64,000 bases of DNA from Methylobacter sp. (GCA_030653985.1 JAURYJ010000040.1:1-64000); one strand, 5' to 3'. Counted from the stretch's first letter, positions 16,820 to 26,374 are shown. A program made the numbers and translations. Notes: generated by a model from the letters alone, not told the origin.

Positions 16820-17503
16820 ATGGAAATTAAATCAGAACAACCGTTAAACTACTCAGCGAAAACGCCCAAGTCGGCAAATGCCTCTTTCGGTACGCAAGTA
16901 TCTGATCAAGCGCACCAGAAAAAAAATGAAGCGGTACAGGATCGCACGCCTTTCGGCATGCAGGTATCGCAACAGGCGCAGGCAAAAAAAGCCGATAGCG
17001 TGCAGGATTCGGCAGCAGTAACAGCCAAAAAACAATTAAATCAGAGTATCTTGCAGGCCTCTATGGAGGTGAGTCTGAGCGCCGGCAATAACCCAATGGC
17101 CTTATTATTCAAGACAGCGCTAGAGGGCGTTAATAAAGCTTTAGCAGGCGAACTTGGCCCCGATGCCATTCAAAAATCGTATGCTTCGGGTCTCGATGTA
17201 TCCCCGCAAGCCACTGCCGATAGCATTGTCCAACTGAGTACGGCTTTTTTTGATCGGTATCAGGCTAATCATCCCGAACAAAGCACTGAAGATGCCCTGC
17301 ACTCATTTACCACGTTAATTGGCGGCGGGATTGATAAAGGCTTTAAAGAAGCCCGAGATATTTTAGAAGGTCTTAACGTATTAAAAGAAGGCAATATCGG
17401 CAGTAATATTGATGCGACTTATGAGCTAGTACAAAAAGGATTAAACGCTTTTGTCGAAAACTATAAAAAACCGGCTACATCAGAATCGGATACTCCGGCT
17501 TAA
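16820..17503 (+). CDS. Hypothetical protein, DUF5610-like
   Basis: 227 residues from MEIKSEQPLN, chosen because AGGAG lies 8 nt upstream; an earlier TTG is upstream of that site. Residues 23-41 and 45-63 are a 22-residue-period duplication (FGTQVSDQAHQKKNEAVQD and FGMQVSQQAQAKKADSVQD). The C-terminal 150 residues are helical and resemble the DUF5610 domain of unknown function (GLDVSPQATADSIVQLSTAFF near the middle). No signal peptide or membrane segment. Weak assignment. Confidence 0.65.
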   Translation: MEIKSEQPLNYSAKTPKSANASFGTQVSDQAHQKKNEAVQDRTPFGMQVSQQAQAKKADSVQDSAAVTAKKQLNQSILQASMEVSLSAGNNPMALLFKTALEGVNKALAGELGPDAIQKSYASGLDVSPQATADSIVQLSTAFFDRYQANHPEQSTEDALHSFTTLIGGGIDKGFKEARDILEGLNVLKEGNIGSNIDATYELVQKGLNAFVENYKKPATSESDTPA

Positions 17504-17600
17504 GTTGGGCAACAATGCCATGACAGACATTAATGTATCTGTGCATTGCCTGCAAACAGGCCAGTGAGCGAATATTAACTTTATTATTTGGAAATAAACT

Positions 17601-18125
17601 ATGCAGCAATTTACCTTAAAAACAGGTCAAACCATCGCCTTTGTTATCGCAGCAATGTTGGTGACCGGGTCAGCGCTTGCCGACAAGCCTTCACGGGGCG
17701 ATCATGGTAAAGCCGACAAACATCAACGGCAAGAAAGTCAAAAACGTAGCCCTGACCGAGGTCACGATGCTCGGTCATTTTCTAAAAAAGGCTCAAATGG
17801 CTTTAGAGATCAGCGCTATTTTGGTGACCGGCACCGAGCCGTGATTCATGACTATTATGCCGGACAGTTCCGTAGCGGTCGCTGTCCGCCAGGACTTGCC
17901 AAGAAGCACAACGGTTGCATGCCCCCCGGACAGGCAAAACAGTGGGCTGTAGGTCGACAGCTCCCGCGTAACGTCATTTACTACGACCTGCCGCCGACAA
18001 TCCTTATGCAGTTGGGACCGCCTCCGCCCAGGCACCGTTATGTGCGGGTGGCGAACGACATTTTGCTAATCACGACTGGGTCGGGAATGGTTATGGATGC
18101 CCTTTCGAATCTGAGTTGGCGTTAA
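17601..18125 (+). CDS. RcnB/CigR-like exported protein
   Basis: 174 residues. Signal peptide MQQFTLKTGQTIAFVIAAML...ALA, then a basic, His/Arg-rich stretch (residues 28-90) and a conserved C-terminal core containing RCPPGLAKKHNGCMPPGQAK, a duplicated PPG(L/Q)AKK motif, and ending NDILLITTGSGMVMDALSNL. This core matches the RcnB/CigR family of periplasmic proteins, associated in some bacteria with nickel/cobalt homeostasis. Function here unknown. Confidence 0.7.
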   Translation: MQQFTLKTGQTIAFVIAAMLVTGSALADKPSRGDHGKADKHQRQESQKRSPDRGHDARSFSKKGSNGFRDQRYFGDRHRAVIHDYYAGQFRSGRCPPGLAKKHNGCMPPGQAKQWAVGRQLPRNVIYYDLPPTILMQLGPPPPRHRYVRVANDILLITTGSGMVMDALSNLSWR

Positions 18126-18469
18126 TTGCTTGGCCTTATTCGGGACTGTTTGCCGTATAGCTTTGCACTCCCCCCTTATATTATAGGTATCTATACACGT
18201 TAAATGGTAGAGGTGATCCGGCACGACTGGAGGTAGAGCAACACAGGAGCAGTTGCCGGGGTCGCCCTTATTTAAACATTATGCATGCCCGGGCGACCTG
18301 CCGGATCGCCCCTACGGCCTCCACAGTGCGATTATCAGCCTAATCCAAGGTATCCGCGTTCTATTTCTATCGTTACGCCGCTTTATTAAAAATCAGCTGA
18401 GTAATTTTTGGTTCTACGGTATTATCATAGACCATATTACTTACCCTTAACCAAAATCAGGATAGCCTT
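18126..18469. other. Gap between the RcnB-like gene and rpiA
   Basis: 344 bp. It holds a GTAGGGGCGA-family palindrome (18255-18315) and the AGGA ribosome binding site of rpiA. A short open frame across the palindrome has no coding support. Confidence 0.7.
18255..18315. repeat. Palindromic repeat, GTAGGGGCGA family
   Basis: GGTCGCCC and GGGCGACC pair across an AT-rich spacer (TTATTTAAACATTATGCAT); the right side continues CTGCCGGATCGCCCCTAC, the same words as in the repeat upstream of glnE/ilvE at 33.14 kb. Confidence 0.7.
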
Positions 18470-19123
18470 ATGACTCAAGATGAATTAAAACAAAAAGTGG
18501 CTCAAGCCGCTTTACTCTATATTAAAGACGTTGCCATCGTCGGCGTAGGCACCGGTTCTACCGTTAATCACTTCATTGATTGTTTGGCTGATTTTAAGGC
18601 CGATATTGAGGGAGCCGTTTCCAGTTCAGTCTCAAGTACCGAACGCTTAAAAAAAATCGGTATTCCGGTATTTGATTTAAATGCAGTGGGTACGCTGGAT
18701 GTGTATGTGGACGGAGCCGACGAAGTCAATCCGCACAAATACCTGATTAAAGGCGGCGGCGGCGCATTGACTCGCGAAAAGATTATTGCCGCGGCCAGCA
18801 AGAAATTCGTCTGTATTGCTGATGAAAGCAAATGTGTCGATGTGCTGGGTGCCTTTCCACTGCCGGTTGAAGTCATTCCGATGGCCAGAAGTTATGTTGC
18901 CAGAGAACTGGTTAAATTAGGCGGTCAACCGGTGTGGCGGGAAAATTTTATTACCGATAATCACAACGAGATTCTCGATGTGCATAATATGAATATTGTC
19001 GACCCGATCAAACTGGAACAAATCATCAACAACATTACCGGCGTAGTTACCGTCGGTATTTTTGCGATGCGTCCTGCCGATGTGGTGTTAATCGGCAAGG
19101 GTAATGAAGTCACTACGCTTTAA
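18470..19123 (+). CDS. rpiA: Ribose-5-phosphate isomerase A
   Basis: 217 residues. Signature motifs are [13 protein letters not shown] (phosphate binding), [11 protein letters not shown] and [12 protein letters not shown] with catalytic residues, and VVTVGIFA near the C-terminus. Interconverts ribose 5-phosphate and ribulose 5-phosphate in the pentose phosphate pathway (and ribulose monophosphate cycle, if the host is a type I methanotroph). AGGA precedes the ATG. Confidence 0.95.
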   Translation: MTQDELKQKVAQAALLYIKDVAIVGVGTGSTVNHFIDCLADFKADIEGAVSSSVSSTERLKKIGIPVFDLNAVGTLDVYVDGADEVNPHKYLIKGGGGALTREKIIAAASKKFVCIADESKCVDVLGAFPLPVEVIPMARSYVARELVKLGGQPVWRENFITDNHNEILDVHNMNIVDPIKLEQIINNITGVVTVGIFAMRPADVVLIGKGNEVTTL

Positions 19124-19195
19124 AATAGCTGGCAGGCGGGGGGCGCATTGCTCCCGGCTTTGCTCGTGCGTAATAGGTGAGTCATTTTTCATCCG

Positions 19196-21346
19196 CTATT
19201 CTACGGTTGAACCTTCCGAAACAACGGCTTTATCCTCATAAATCCCGGTCAATTTGCGCTTGAATTCGTCGGTAATCAGCCGGGCGTCCTGACGGGTACC
19301 GACCACGCGCGGAGTAATTAATACCACTAATTCAGTTTTGATCTTGTTTTTAGTGGTATTGCCAAACAATGCCCCTATCAATGGCAGGTCATGTAAAAAA
19401 GGTATGCCGGCTTTATTATCAGTGTCGTCATCCTTAATTAACCCACCAAGAACAATAGTTTCGCCGCTTTGTACCGCAACGGAACTGGAGATTTCCCGGG
19501 TTTGTATGGAGGGAGAATCGATTCCGCTGGTTCTGGTTTGTTGTGCATTTTCAACACTTTGCTCAATGTTCATAATGACTAAACCATTGGCGTTGACTCT
19601 GGGTTTAACCGTTAATTTAACCCCGGTTTTACGCTGCTGTATGCCACTGGTTACCAGTCCGCCTGACGTTTGCGTCGTATCAGTTCCGCCGACATTAGTG
19701 ACATTGGTCGACTGGGAAGTTCTTAACGGTATTTCTTCACCGACCTGTATCGAGGCTTCCTGATTATTCAACACCATCAGCGACGGCGAAGAAATCACAT
19801 TGACATTGCCATCGGTGGCTTCGGCGCTTAATAAGGCTTTAACAGACCCAGAATTCTGCAACAAACTCAGCCCGCCTGTTGCAGAGGCCGCAGCGCCTGC
19901 AACGGCAATATCGGTAAGTGAAGCTCTCCCTAGGCCACTACCGATACTCGTATTGCCTTCTTGAAGAAACCATTGGATGCCGTATACCAAATTATCCGTT
20001 AGGGTCACCTCGGCTATGGTCGCATCAATCAACACCTGTAACGGCATCGAATCCAGCTGATTGATAACCGGCCTGATCACTTCGTACTCCTGAGCAGTGG
20101 CGACAATAATGACCGAGTTATTGGCTTCATCGGCGATGATTCTGACCTCGCCGACATCAGATACCTTGGCGTCTCCGGTTTGGGTATTACCGGCGCTTGT
20201 TTTTTGGCTATCCGTTTGTTTTTTGGTGGTTATTTCAACCGCTTTTGTTCCCGGTGCCACTTTCGCCGATTTGTCCTTTTTTTGCCCGCCGGCAAAAATT
20301 TCATTTAGGGTAGCTGCCAGTTCTACGGCATCAACATGCTGAACCTTATAAACATTAACACCGCCGCCGGAAGCGGTATTGGCACGATCCAACCTGAGAA
20401 CCCAGCTTTCAATATCCTTTAAATACCGCGCCTGATGAGTGATCGCCATGACCGCATTCAAACGTTCGATAGGAATAAAGCGGAAAAAGTCAGTCTCATC
20501 CCCTTTGGCTTTTTTGTTAAACACCTCTTCCAATTCTTTAATAATGGTTTCCGCATCAACATGCGTCAACGGAAACAGACCGAAAGACCGCCCCTTCAAC
20601 ACATCGATATCAAAGGTGCTGACCATATCCATGACCCGCGCCAGTTCATCCGGAGTGCCGGAAGCGATCATGATATTGCGGGCGCCATCAACATTGAGTA
20701 TGGTCTTTTCCTGCACCAGCGGTTTGATCACATCGATAAGGTCTTGTACCGCGACATTTCTGATCGGGATAACTCTGACTTGAAAGCCCGTCCTGCCGGC
20801 TGCACCGGGAGCCGAAAAGCTGGAACTATACAAGGCTTCGCTATCAGCTTCGATATGGTAAATACTGGCATCTTTAATCAGCACTGCATTGTTCATGCGC
20901 AACAGCATTTCAAGCGTAGGAATTAGCTCGTCTTTACTTAAAGGGTCGGTGGTTTGCAAAGTGACTTTACCGGCCACTTTGGGGCTGAGCACATAGTTTT
21001 GCCCGAGTATGTCGCTTAAGATAACTTTGGCCACTTCACCAAGATCCGCTTCATCAAAATTCAGGCTGTAGGTGCCTTCGCCGCTTCGTTTGGTGTTTCT
21101 ATGCTGCAGGGTCGTGTCCGGTATAAACCGGTTGGTACCGGGAAACAATTCAGGCTTGGCCTGCGCTGTTTCAGTAACTGCTGTTTTGTTTTGCAGCCCC
21201 TTATAAATCATATCGTTTTGCTCGGTTTTCACCGGCATCAACGGTAATTTGGCGGCTTGCTTGGGGCCGAGTAACTCACAACTTGACAGTGTTAAACCCA
21301 TGACCAACAAGCAAAATGCGGTTGGTATTTTTTTTACATTAGTCAT
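19196..21346 (-). CDS. gspD: Type II secretion secretin GspD
   Basis: 716 residues, outer-membrane channel of the T2SS. Lipoprotein-type signal with lipobox LTLSSC (Cys23), N0-N3 ring domains (LNFDEADLGEVAKVILSDILGQ onward), a low-complexity linker (residues about 365-395) and the secretin core with VPFLHDLPLIGALFG-like segment IPFLHDLPLIGALFGN near residue 660. The lipid anchor suggests pilotin-independent targeting; no gspS seen. Start shares a base with the end of gspC, so it is the last gene of the operon. Confidence 0.95.
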   Translation of the reverse strand: MTNVKKIPTAFCLLVMGLTLSSCELLGPKQAAKLPLMPVKTEQNDMIYKGLQNKTAVTETAQAKPELFPGTNRFIPDTTLQHRNTKRSGEGTYSLNFDEADLGEVAKVILSDILGQNYVLSPKVAGKVTLQTTDPLSKDELIPTLEMLLRMNNAVLIKDASIYHIEADSEALYSSSFSAPGAAGRTGFQVRVIPIRNVAVQDLIDVIKPLVQEKTILNVDGARNIMIASGTPDELARVMDMVSTFDIDVLKGRSFGLFPLTHVDAETIIKELEEVFNKKAKGDETDFFRFIPIERLNAVMAITHQARYLKDIESWVLRLDRANTASGGGVNVYKVQHVDAVELAATLNEIFAGGQKKDKSAKVAPGTKAVEITTKKQTDSQKTSAGNTQTGDAKVSDVGEVRIIADEANNSVIIVATAQEYEVIRPVINQLDSMPLQVLIDATIAEVTLTDNLVYGIQWFLQEGNTSIGSGLGRASLTDIAVAGAAASATGGLSLLQNSGSVKALLSAEATDGNVNVISSPSLMVLNNQEASIQVGEEIPLRTSQSTNVTNVGGTDTTQTSGGLVTSGIQQRKTGVKLTVKPRVNANGLVIMNIEQSVENAQQTRTSGIDSPSIQTREISSSVAVQSGETIVLGGLIKDDDTDNKAGIPFLHDLPLIGALFGNTTKNKIKTELVVLITPRVVGTRQDARLITDEFKRKLTGIYEDKAVVSEGSTVE

Positions 21347-21975
21347 TATTCTTGATTCTCAGGTGAGCTTTCGTTGGTATTTTCAGCAGGTTCAGGCGTA
21401 ACGGGTGGAGTAGAAAAAGGCGACGGAGCAGGTGTAGCCGGTATTGCGCTGTTTATTCTTTGTGGCAATGCTTTTAATTTTGGTTTTCGAAGCAGCAGTT
21501 CTTTTTCTTTATCGCCTTGTTTGAGCATAGCTCTGTCCTTATTTATTTCGGTCAGTTTCCATCCGTCAATCTCATCCCCTACGGTTATTTTTCGAAAGTT
21601 GTCTTTGGCAACTCTTGCTTTAGACCGGCTAAAGAGTCCCGATACGTTTTTTTGAGTACCGTAAACGCCGGTCAGCTCCCAATCAAAATTTTCCGATTTA
21701 GCGGCCGCTTGCTCTGCCTCAGAACTCGGCTCATCGACAGGTTTTCTGCCTTTAATAAATAACGGCCTGGCAACCAGATCGACATAACTGTCTTCCGATA
21801 GCTTTTTCAGTTCTATTGCGGGTAACTCATCTGTTTTGTAATCTTGCTGTTTTTCCGAGCTTATTGACGTTAACAAACGGTGCCGCATATAGCTTGCATA
21901 CAACCACTCCCCGACAATAATCAAGCACAGGCTGATGCAGGCAGATACCAGCAATTTTATGAGTTTTGTATTCAT
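21346..21975 (-). CDS. gspC: Type II secretion protein GspC (inner membrane, HR domain)
   Basis: 209 residues. One N-terminal membrane helix (LIKLLVSACISLCLIIVGEWLYA), then a periplasmic HR domain (DLVARPLFIKGRKP ... LTGVYGTQKNVSGLFSR ... VGDEIDGWKLTEI), ending in a Pro-rich tail. GspC links the inner-membrane platform to the secretin GspD, which follows it here. No PDZ domain, as in short GspC/GspN-like variants. Confidence 0.8.
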   Translation of the reverse strand: MNTKLIKLLVSACISLCLIIVGEWLYASYMRHRLLTSISSEKQQDYKTDELPAIELKKLSEDSYVDLVARPLFIKGRKPVDEPSSEAEQAAAKSENFDWELTGVYGTQKNVSGLFSRSKARVAKDNFRKITVGDEIDGWKLTEINKDRAMLKQGDKEKELLLRKPKLKALPQRINSAIPATPAPSPFSTPPVTPEPAENTNESSPENQE

Positions 21976-22559
21976 TACGATTGCTTTCTCATAAAACTAA
22001 CGGCCTGAAAATTGATACTTAATTCGTTACTCGGTTCAATCTGTCGCGTTATCCTGCTTCTTACGCCGCGCATCGGCCTTATATCTAGCTGATTAATAAT
22101 AATCAGCGGGGTTGATGTTTCTATCTTGTACAGTACCGCCCGCAACACTTCGCTATTGCCCGTCATTCTTACGCTGACGGTTATCCGGTTAAATTCATTT
22201 TTGGTGCTGACAGGTAGCGCCTGGGTGCTGCTCAATTGTCCGCCTGCCTCCACAATGGTTTTTTTAATGAACTCCTGAACCTCGGCAGAGGCTAAGGCAC
22301 CGGTACCCTGCCTGTTCAAAAGCCCGCGCTGTTGATACTGCTCTTTTATCGCATTCATGTTTGCAATGACGGCATCTTTTCCTGCCAAGATCCGCTCATA
22401 TTGCTGTAGCCTGAAAACAAGATTATTTTTGGACTCGCGCAGCTCCAAACCTTTGTTAACCACCGGTACAATAACAACTAAACCGACGATCAGTATTGCT
22501 GCAACCAGCAGGCCTACTGCTAACCATCGCTGCATTTGCTGACGACTGATCTTGTTCAC
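21975..22559 (-). CDS. gspM: Type II secretion protein GspM
   Basis: 194 residues. N-terminal membrane helix (WLAVGLLVAAILIVGLVVIVPVV), coiled coil around residues 35-65, then a periplasmic ferredoxin-like domain. Position directly after gspL, with a 4-nt overlap, identifies it as GspM, the assembly-platform partner of GspL. Confidence 0.85.
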   Translation of the reverse strand: MNKISRQQMQRWLAVGLLVAAILIVGLVVIVPVVNKGLELRESKNNLVFRLQQYERILAGKDAVIANMNAIKEQYQQRGLLNRQGTGALASAEVQEFIKKTIVEAGGQLSSTQALPVSTKNEFNRITVSVRMTGNSEVLRAVLYKIETSTPLIIINQLDIRPMRGVRSRITRQIEPSNELSINFQAVSFMRKQS

Positions 22560-23734
22560 TTGCGCCTCCCGTTCGACTGTGTGGGTGCAGTCGCAATGGC
22601 AGGGCTAACGTCAACGGTAATCTGGAAGCGCTCCTGCTTGCTGATTTTATCCTGCGTGACCGGTGAGACGAACCGGGCATTGACAAACAAGTCAGAGTCT
22701 TCCAGAACACCGATCAAGGCTGAAGCCGCCGGAGACTCGCCCTGTATTTGCAGATTCCCCTCCGAGTATTGTGCATAGGACAACCAGGTATCGTCTTTCA
22801 TGATCGCGCTTAAGCTATTCAACATATCGACGACCGTCGGAGCCGCACTTTTCTCTGCTATCAATAGTCGTGTTTCGTCTATCATCGCATCGATCTCCAG
22901 CTGCAAAGCCTTAACCTCCTTGGCATCTTTTTCTAGGGTATCGATTTTTTCCTGCAACGCGTTGACTGTCCGATATTCAAACCAGACCGGCACCACTAGC
23001 ACTGCAGCCAACAGTAAAAATACCGCTGCACTCAGCGCCGTATAAATCAAGCGCGGTGTATTTGCGGTTTTTTCCCGTAGATGTTCAGGTAATAAATTAT
23101 AGGCATCATAGCGCTGCTCAAGATCATTTGGCGTGGCTTCATAATCAACGAATAACGGTGACATGCCCATGGTCTTGATGTCTTCATACAACGCGTCAAG
23201 CGTTTCTCGGGGCGTTAACACCAGCATGACTCGGATTTGTCCCGGTTCATGCTCAGCTTCCAGCTGCTTAACCGAAAAATAAACCTGTTCCGCCTTAAAC
23301 GGCGTGTAGCGATCAAGTTCATAGGTGACAACTTGGGATAGATTTTCTTTAACCGCAGCAGGCAGGACAAGCTCCTTTTGAATAGCTTCTTGCCCCGTTA
23401 GCCGGAGTATTAAATCCGTTTTAGCCAGTCTTCCATCTTTGGCCAGCAAGGCTTTATATTGCGCTATACCTGATGCATTGCGCTCCAGTATTGCCAGAGG
23501 CTCGATTTGTCCGGCAGCCGCGCCAGTTCCCGACTGGCTTGCGGCATACCCACCTTCCCTGGCGGCAATATAAGTCAGCGCTAACTGATTTTCTTCGGGA
23601 CGAACGATAATGCAACCCTGCTTCTCATTAACCAGCTGCCTGATTTTTTCCGGCACCAGAAAGTCAAGTTCACGCAGCCACCAGCGGAAGAACTTTTTAA
23701 CATCCAGATTAATTGTTGAATTCAGGTTCGTCAT
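22556..23734 (-). CDS. gspL: Type II secretion protein GspL (PilM/PilN-type)
   Basis: 392 residues. The N-terminal cytoplasmic actin-like domain (to about residue 235) recruits GspE; a membrane helix (LIYTALSAAVFLLLAAVLVVPVWF) precedes a periplasmic PilN-like domain with coiled coil. Residues 57-74 (AAREGGYAASQSGTGAAA) are the translation of an inserted dispersed element, sitting after LALTYI in the actin-like domain. Start overlaps the gspK end by 26 nt. Confidence 0.85.
   Translation of the reverse strand: MTNLNSTINLDVKKFFRWWLRELDFLVPEKIRQLVNEKQGCIIVRPEENQLALTYIAAREGGYAASQSGTGAAAGQIEPLAILERNASGIAQYKALLAKDGRLAKTDLILRLTGQEAIQKELVLPAAVKENLSQVVTYELDRYTPFKAEQVYFSVKQLEAEHEPGQIRVMLVLTPRETLDALYEDIKTMGMSPLFVDYEATPNDLEQRYDAYNLLPEHLREKTANTPRLIYTALSAAVFLLLAAVLVVPVWFEYRTVNALQEKIDTLEKDAKEVKALQLEIDAMIDETRLLIAEKSAAPTVVDMLNSLSAIMKDDTWLSYAQYSEGNLQIQGESPAASALIGVLEDSDLFVNARFVSPVTQDKISKQERFQITVDVSPAIATAPTQSNGRRK
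23513..23567 (-). repeat. In-frame dispersed element, copy in gspL
   Basis: Diverged copy of the approximately 53-bp ATCGCC...GGCGAT element on the coding strand, read in frame 1 (peptide AAREGGYAASQSGTGAAA). The inner stem is CCAGT/ACTGG with loop CGGGA. Confidence 0.85.
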
Positions 23735-24713
23735 ACTGTCCCACTAGTAAATCCTCTTTTTCGTCTGTAAATAATGAACCATCGCCATCGGCATTGCGCT
23801 GCCATTTTAAAACCTGAAAAGGTGTCGACACCTGACTATCCGATTTTTTTATCAGCGCCTTGATGACGGCCGTTGTACCATCATTCAACCGTGCTTCGGT
23901 AACAACCGTAATCGCACCTTTTTGTTCTGCCCCGTCATTAACCGCTGTTACCGGCATGCTCTGACCCGTTTGCCCGGATGCCATGCCTGGATTAGAGGCT
24001 AACGGAACTGACGGGGCCGGTAAGCCGGTTATCGCGCTTTCCCGCCTGGCGGCAATATAGTCGTCTATCAATCCGGCATCTACTCCCGGCAATACCTGTA
24101 AAACGTCTTTGGCTGCCAGAGTCAAATCAACCTTAGCCTGTCCCGAGTCGACCGTGACCAAACTTTCAAGCCAATGGTAGACCTGTTCATCCATGCCCAA
24201 TACCAGCTGTAATTCCTCAATGGACTGAAACGGCTGGTTGCGAGGCTGATAACTTAATCCCGCCTCTTTATAGTCTTTTTTCTCCGCGCCCTCTATGCGC
24301 ACCAGATCATCCTCATCACGCCAATCGAGAATCGAATTCACCAGCTTGGTTTGCGCCTCAGCCTCCACCGGTGCGTAAGCGATAAGCCCTTGCAGCAGTA
24401 TCTGATCCGCTCTGTTTATATCCACCTTACCGGTCTCCGCTAACAACCGGATTCTGACTGCAGACTCTGCATAATCAATTTGGTAAATACTGCCGTCGGT
24501 ATGCCAGCGTTGACGCTGATCGGGATTCAATAACATCAGCTCGGCAATCGCCAGCCCCGATTCTGCAACAGCCATAGCCTGAGCATTAGTACGGCTGCCA
24601 GTCACAATAGCCGCCTCCCGCCGCATACTCAGAGCAAAACTCCCGGCCATGATCGTTAACAGGCTCAACACCCATAAAACCAGAACCAAGGCGAAGCCCT
24701 TTTGCCTGATCAA
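23709..24713 (-). CDS. gspK: Minor pseudopilin GspK
   Basis: 334 residues. Short prepilin leader MIRQKG followed by FALVLVLWVLSLLTIMAGSFALSMRREA; the large globular domain (residues about 80-300) includes LLAETGKVDINRAD, typical of GspK. It caps the pseudopilus tip. A proline/serine-rich insertion with TVVTEARLNDGTTAVIKALI closes the protein. Confidence 0.92.
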   Translation of the reverse strand: MIRQKGFALVLVLWVLSLLTIMAGSFALSMRREAAIVTGSRTNAQAMAVAESGLAIAELMLLNPDQRQRWHTDGSIYQIDYAESAVRIRLLAETGKVDINRADQILLQGLIAYAPVEAEAQTKLVNSILDWRDEDDLVRIEGAEKKDYKEAGLSYQPRNQPFQSIEELQLVLGMDEQVYHWLESLVTVDSGQAKVDLTLAAKDVLQVLPGVDAGLIDDYIAARRESAITGLPAPSVPLASNPGMASGQTGQSMPVTAVNDGAEQKGAITVVTEARLNDGTTAVIKALIKKSDSQVSTPFQVLKWQRNADGDGSLFTDEKEDLLVGQYDEPEFNN

Positions 24714-25492
24714 TTGCTATCCGGTGATGATACGCCACCATTTGCCGTATCGGTTTCAGCGCCTGCGCCTGCCACTTTAAGCGCGATGATCATGTCCGGC
24801 CAATAAATGCCATTGTCAGTATTAATGCTGATTTTGACCAAGCGGGGTTGAGCGTCTTTTTCCAGCCATTGATCTTGCCAAGCCCCTTCGCCTGAATCAT
24901 CAACACCAAAATAAGCCAACGCGAAATCGTTGATATGTTTTAATAAAACCACCTCTTCTTGATGCCATTCTTCACCCTCCGCCACCGGATAAAACGGCGT
25001 TAACGTCACCTTAATATGCTGTTCGCCATCTTGTTGCTGCGTTTCTATTGAAAACAGCTGCATACCTGTTCTCCTGGCACTTGCGGGAAAAACCGAGACA
25101 AACTGCAAGGACTGTTTTTTACCCTGAAAAGAGAACGTTTTATCCTTGTTTTCAGCCGCTGCGCCAGCTCCCGGCCGACTTGCGGCATACCCACCATCCC
25201 TGGTGGTAAAATCGTCCCATAAAGGAATGGCCGAGGATAAATGCCGCTGAAAAAAATGATAAACGACTGCGGCTTCATTCACTTCGGCTATTTTGCTTTC
25301 TCCTTGTTCCCAACTTTTGGCGCAAATGCTCAAGCTGCTGAACAATAACACCACCATGATACTTAATAGCGTCATGGCGATTAAAACTTCAATCAGCGTA
25401 AAACCGGCCGCGGCTTTCAGTCTTGATGCGCCAATGAGAACAGGGTAGTTCGCCCTTCGCTTTTTGCCTTTCGCCTGGCTTTTGCCGCTCAT
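24710..25492 (-). CDS. gspJ: Minor pseudopilin GspJ
   Basis: 260 residues. An unusually long prepilin leader of 30 residues ends KAAAG, followed by FTLIEVLIAMTLLSIMVVLLF. Leader residues 5-15 (SQAKGKKRRAN) are encoded by the GGCGAAAGGC-type repeat. Residues 96-113 (TTRDGGYAASRPGAGAAA) are an inserted copy of the ATCGCC element. GspJ sits at the pseudopilus tip with GspI and GspK. Overlaps neighbours by 4 nt on each side. Confidence 0.9.
   Translation of the reverse strand: MSGKSQAKGKKRRANYPVLIGASRLKAAAGFTLIEVLIAMTLLSIMVVLLFSSLSICAKSWEQGESKIAEVNEAAVVYHFFQRHLSSAIPLWDDFTTRDGGYAASRPGAGAAAENKDKTFSFQGKKQSLQFVSVFPASARRTGMQLFSIETQQQDGEQHIKVTLTPFYPVAEGEEWHQEEVVLLKHINDFALAYFGVDDSGEGAWQDQWLEKDAQPRLVKISINTDNGIYWPDMIIALKVAGAGAETDTANGGVSSPDSN
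25153..25206 (-). repeat. In-frame dispersed element, copy in gspJ
   Basis: Coding-strand copy in frame 1, peptide RDGGYAASRPGAGAAA. Ends are diverged (ACCACC / GCGGCT instead of ATCGCC / GGCGAT). Confidence 0.85.
25448..25480 (-). repeat. GGCGAAAGGC-type repeat inside the gspJ leader
   Basis: The coding strand reads GGCGAAAGGCAAAAAGCG, matching the words of the intergenic repeats at 10.6 and 42.8 kb. Encodes QAKGKKRRA of the prepilin leader. Confidence 0.65.
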
Positions 25493-25905
25493 GACGTTTT
25501 ATTAACCAGTTTTAAGGTGATGAGTTCAACCTGCCTGTCATCAACGCGGGCATTATCATCACCCCAGCTTACGGTAACCTTAATCTTAAAAAGCTCTGCC
25601 GCTAAGGTCGTGACACCCACATTCTCAGCCATGAATTGAAATGGACTGACCGACACCCGCCAATGATATTTTTCATTTTCCAGCCCGGTAGCTTCGCTTG
25701 GTTTCAAAGGCGCTTCTATACCGGTTTTGGCCATTAACGCTTCGGCAATTTGCACGGCGGCGGTATATTCCTCGGCAACAGCGGCAGTATTCACACCGGC
25801 AGAAAATATCTTCAGCAAAATGCCGAGTGCAAGCGCCAGGATTGAAAACGCAATCAGGATTTCCAGTAAAGAAAAGCCGCTTTGTTTATTTGCTTTCAAG
25901 CTCAA
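25489..25905 (-). CDS. gspI: Minor pseudopilin GspI
   Basis: 138 residues. Leader MSLKANKQSG, then FSLLEILIAFSILALALGILLKIF. Ends with a GspI-type domain (WRVSVSPFQF ... LFKIKVTVSWGDD). The start overlaps the gspH end by 20 nt. Confidence 0.9.
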   Translation of the reverse strand: MSLKANKQSGFSLLEILIAFSILALALGILLKIFSAGVNTAAVAEEYTAAVQIAEALMAKTGIEAPLKPSEATGLENEKYHWRVSVSPFQFMAENVGVTTLAAELFKIKVTVSWGDDNARVDDRQVELITLKLVNKTS

Positions 25906-26374
25906 TTTGCCCGGTTAGCCAGTTTATATCGATTTTCCACGATGTCTGTCCTCGTTCCAGCGTGACCCTTCCTCCGGTTGAGGAGCCGTCGGCAAAAAAA
26001 CGAATGCTCGCCGAGCCTTCACCGCTTAATTCGGTTTGCGCCGTGACCACAGTAATATCGATAGTCTCGGGTATTTTATACAGCTTACTCTTACCGCTGA
26101 CGGTGTAATTTTTGTCGCTAAGATCAATAGCAACGGTGGTTTCTTCGCGGGTCATTAAAGCCTGTCCTCGGGCATAGCGTAAGGCTGAAACCATATCCCT
26201 TGCCGCCGCCTTGATTTCTGTAGAGTCACTGCCTGACGACAGATTAAGACCGATGACGGAAAAACCCAGTACCACGACAAAAAGGACTACGACCAGCTCC
26301 AGCAGAGTAAAGCCTTGCTGCGCATGGCTTTTTGCCTTGTGCCTTTCGCCGTTCGTCTTATCAATCACTCCCAA
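25886..26374 (-). CDS. gspH: Minor pseudopilin GspH
   Basis: 162 residues. Long leader of 21 residues ending SHAQQG, then FTLLELVVVLFVVVLGFSVI. Leader residues 6-15 (KTNGERHKAK) come from a GGCGAAAGGC-type repeat. The globular domain has the GspH/FimT pattern (ALRYARGQALMTREETTVAIDL). The gene starts within the end of gspG. Confidence 0.9.
   Translation of the reverse strand: MGVIDKTNGERHKAKSHAQQGFTLLELVVVLFVVVLGFSVIGLNLSSGSDSTEIKAAARDMVSALRYARGQALMTREETTVAIDLSDKNYTVSGKSKLYKIPETIDITVVTAQTELSGEGSASIRFFADGSSTGGRVTLERGQTSWKIDINWLTGQIELESK
26330..26359 (-). repeat. GGCGAAAGGC-type repeat inside the gspH leader
   Basis: The coding strand contains GGCGAAAGGCACAAGGC, essentially the same as the intergenic copies near 10.6 kb and 42.8 kb. 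Encodes NGERHKAK. Confidence 0.75.

Noticed and set aside
18253-18450. 65-codon frame upstream of rpiA
   Set aside because: It spans an intergenic palindrome and has no homologous features.
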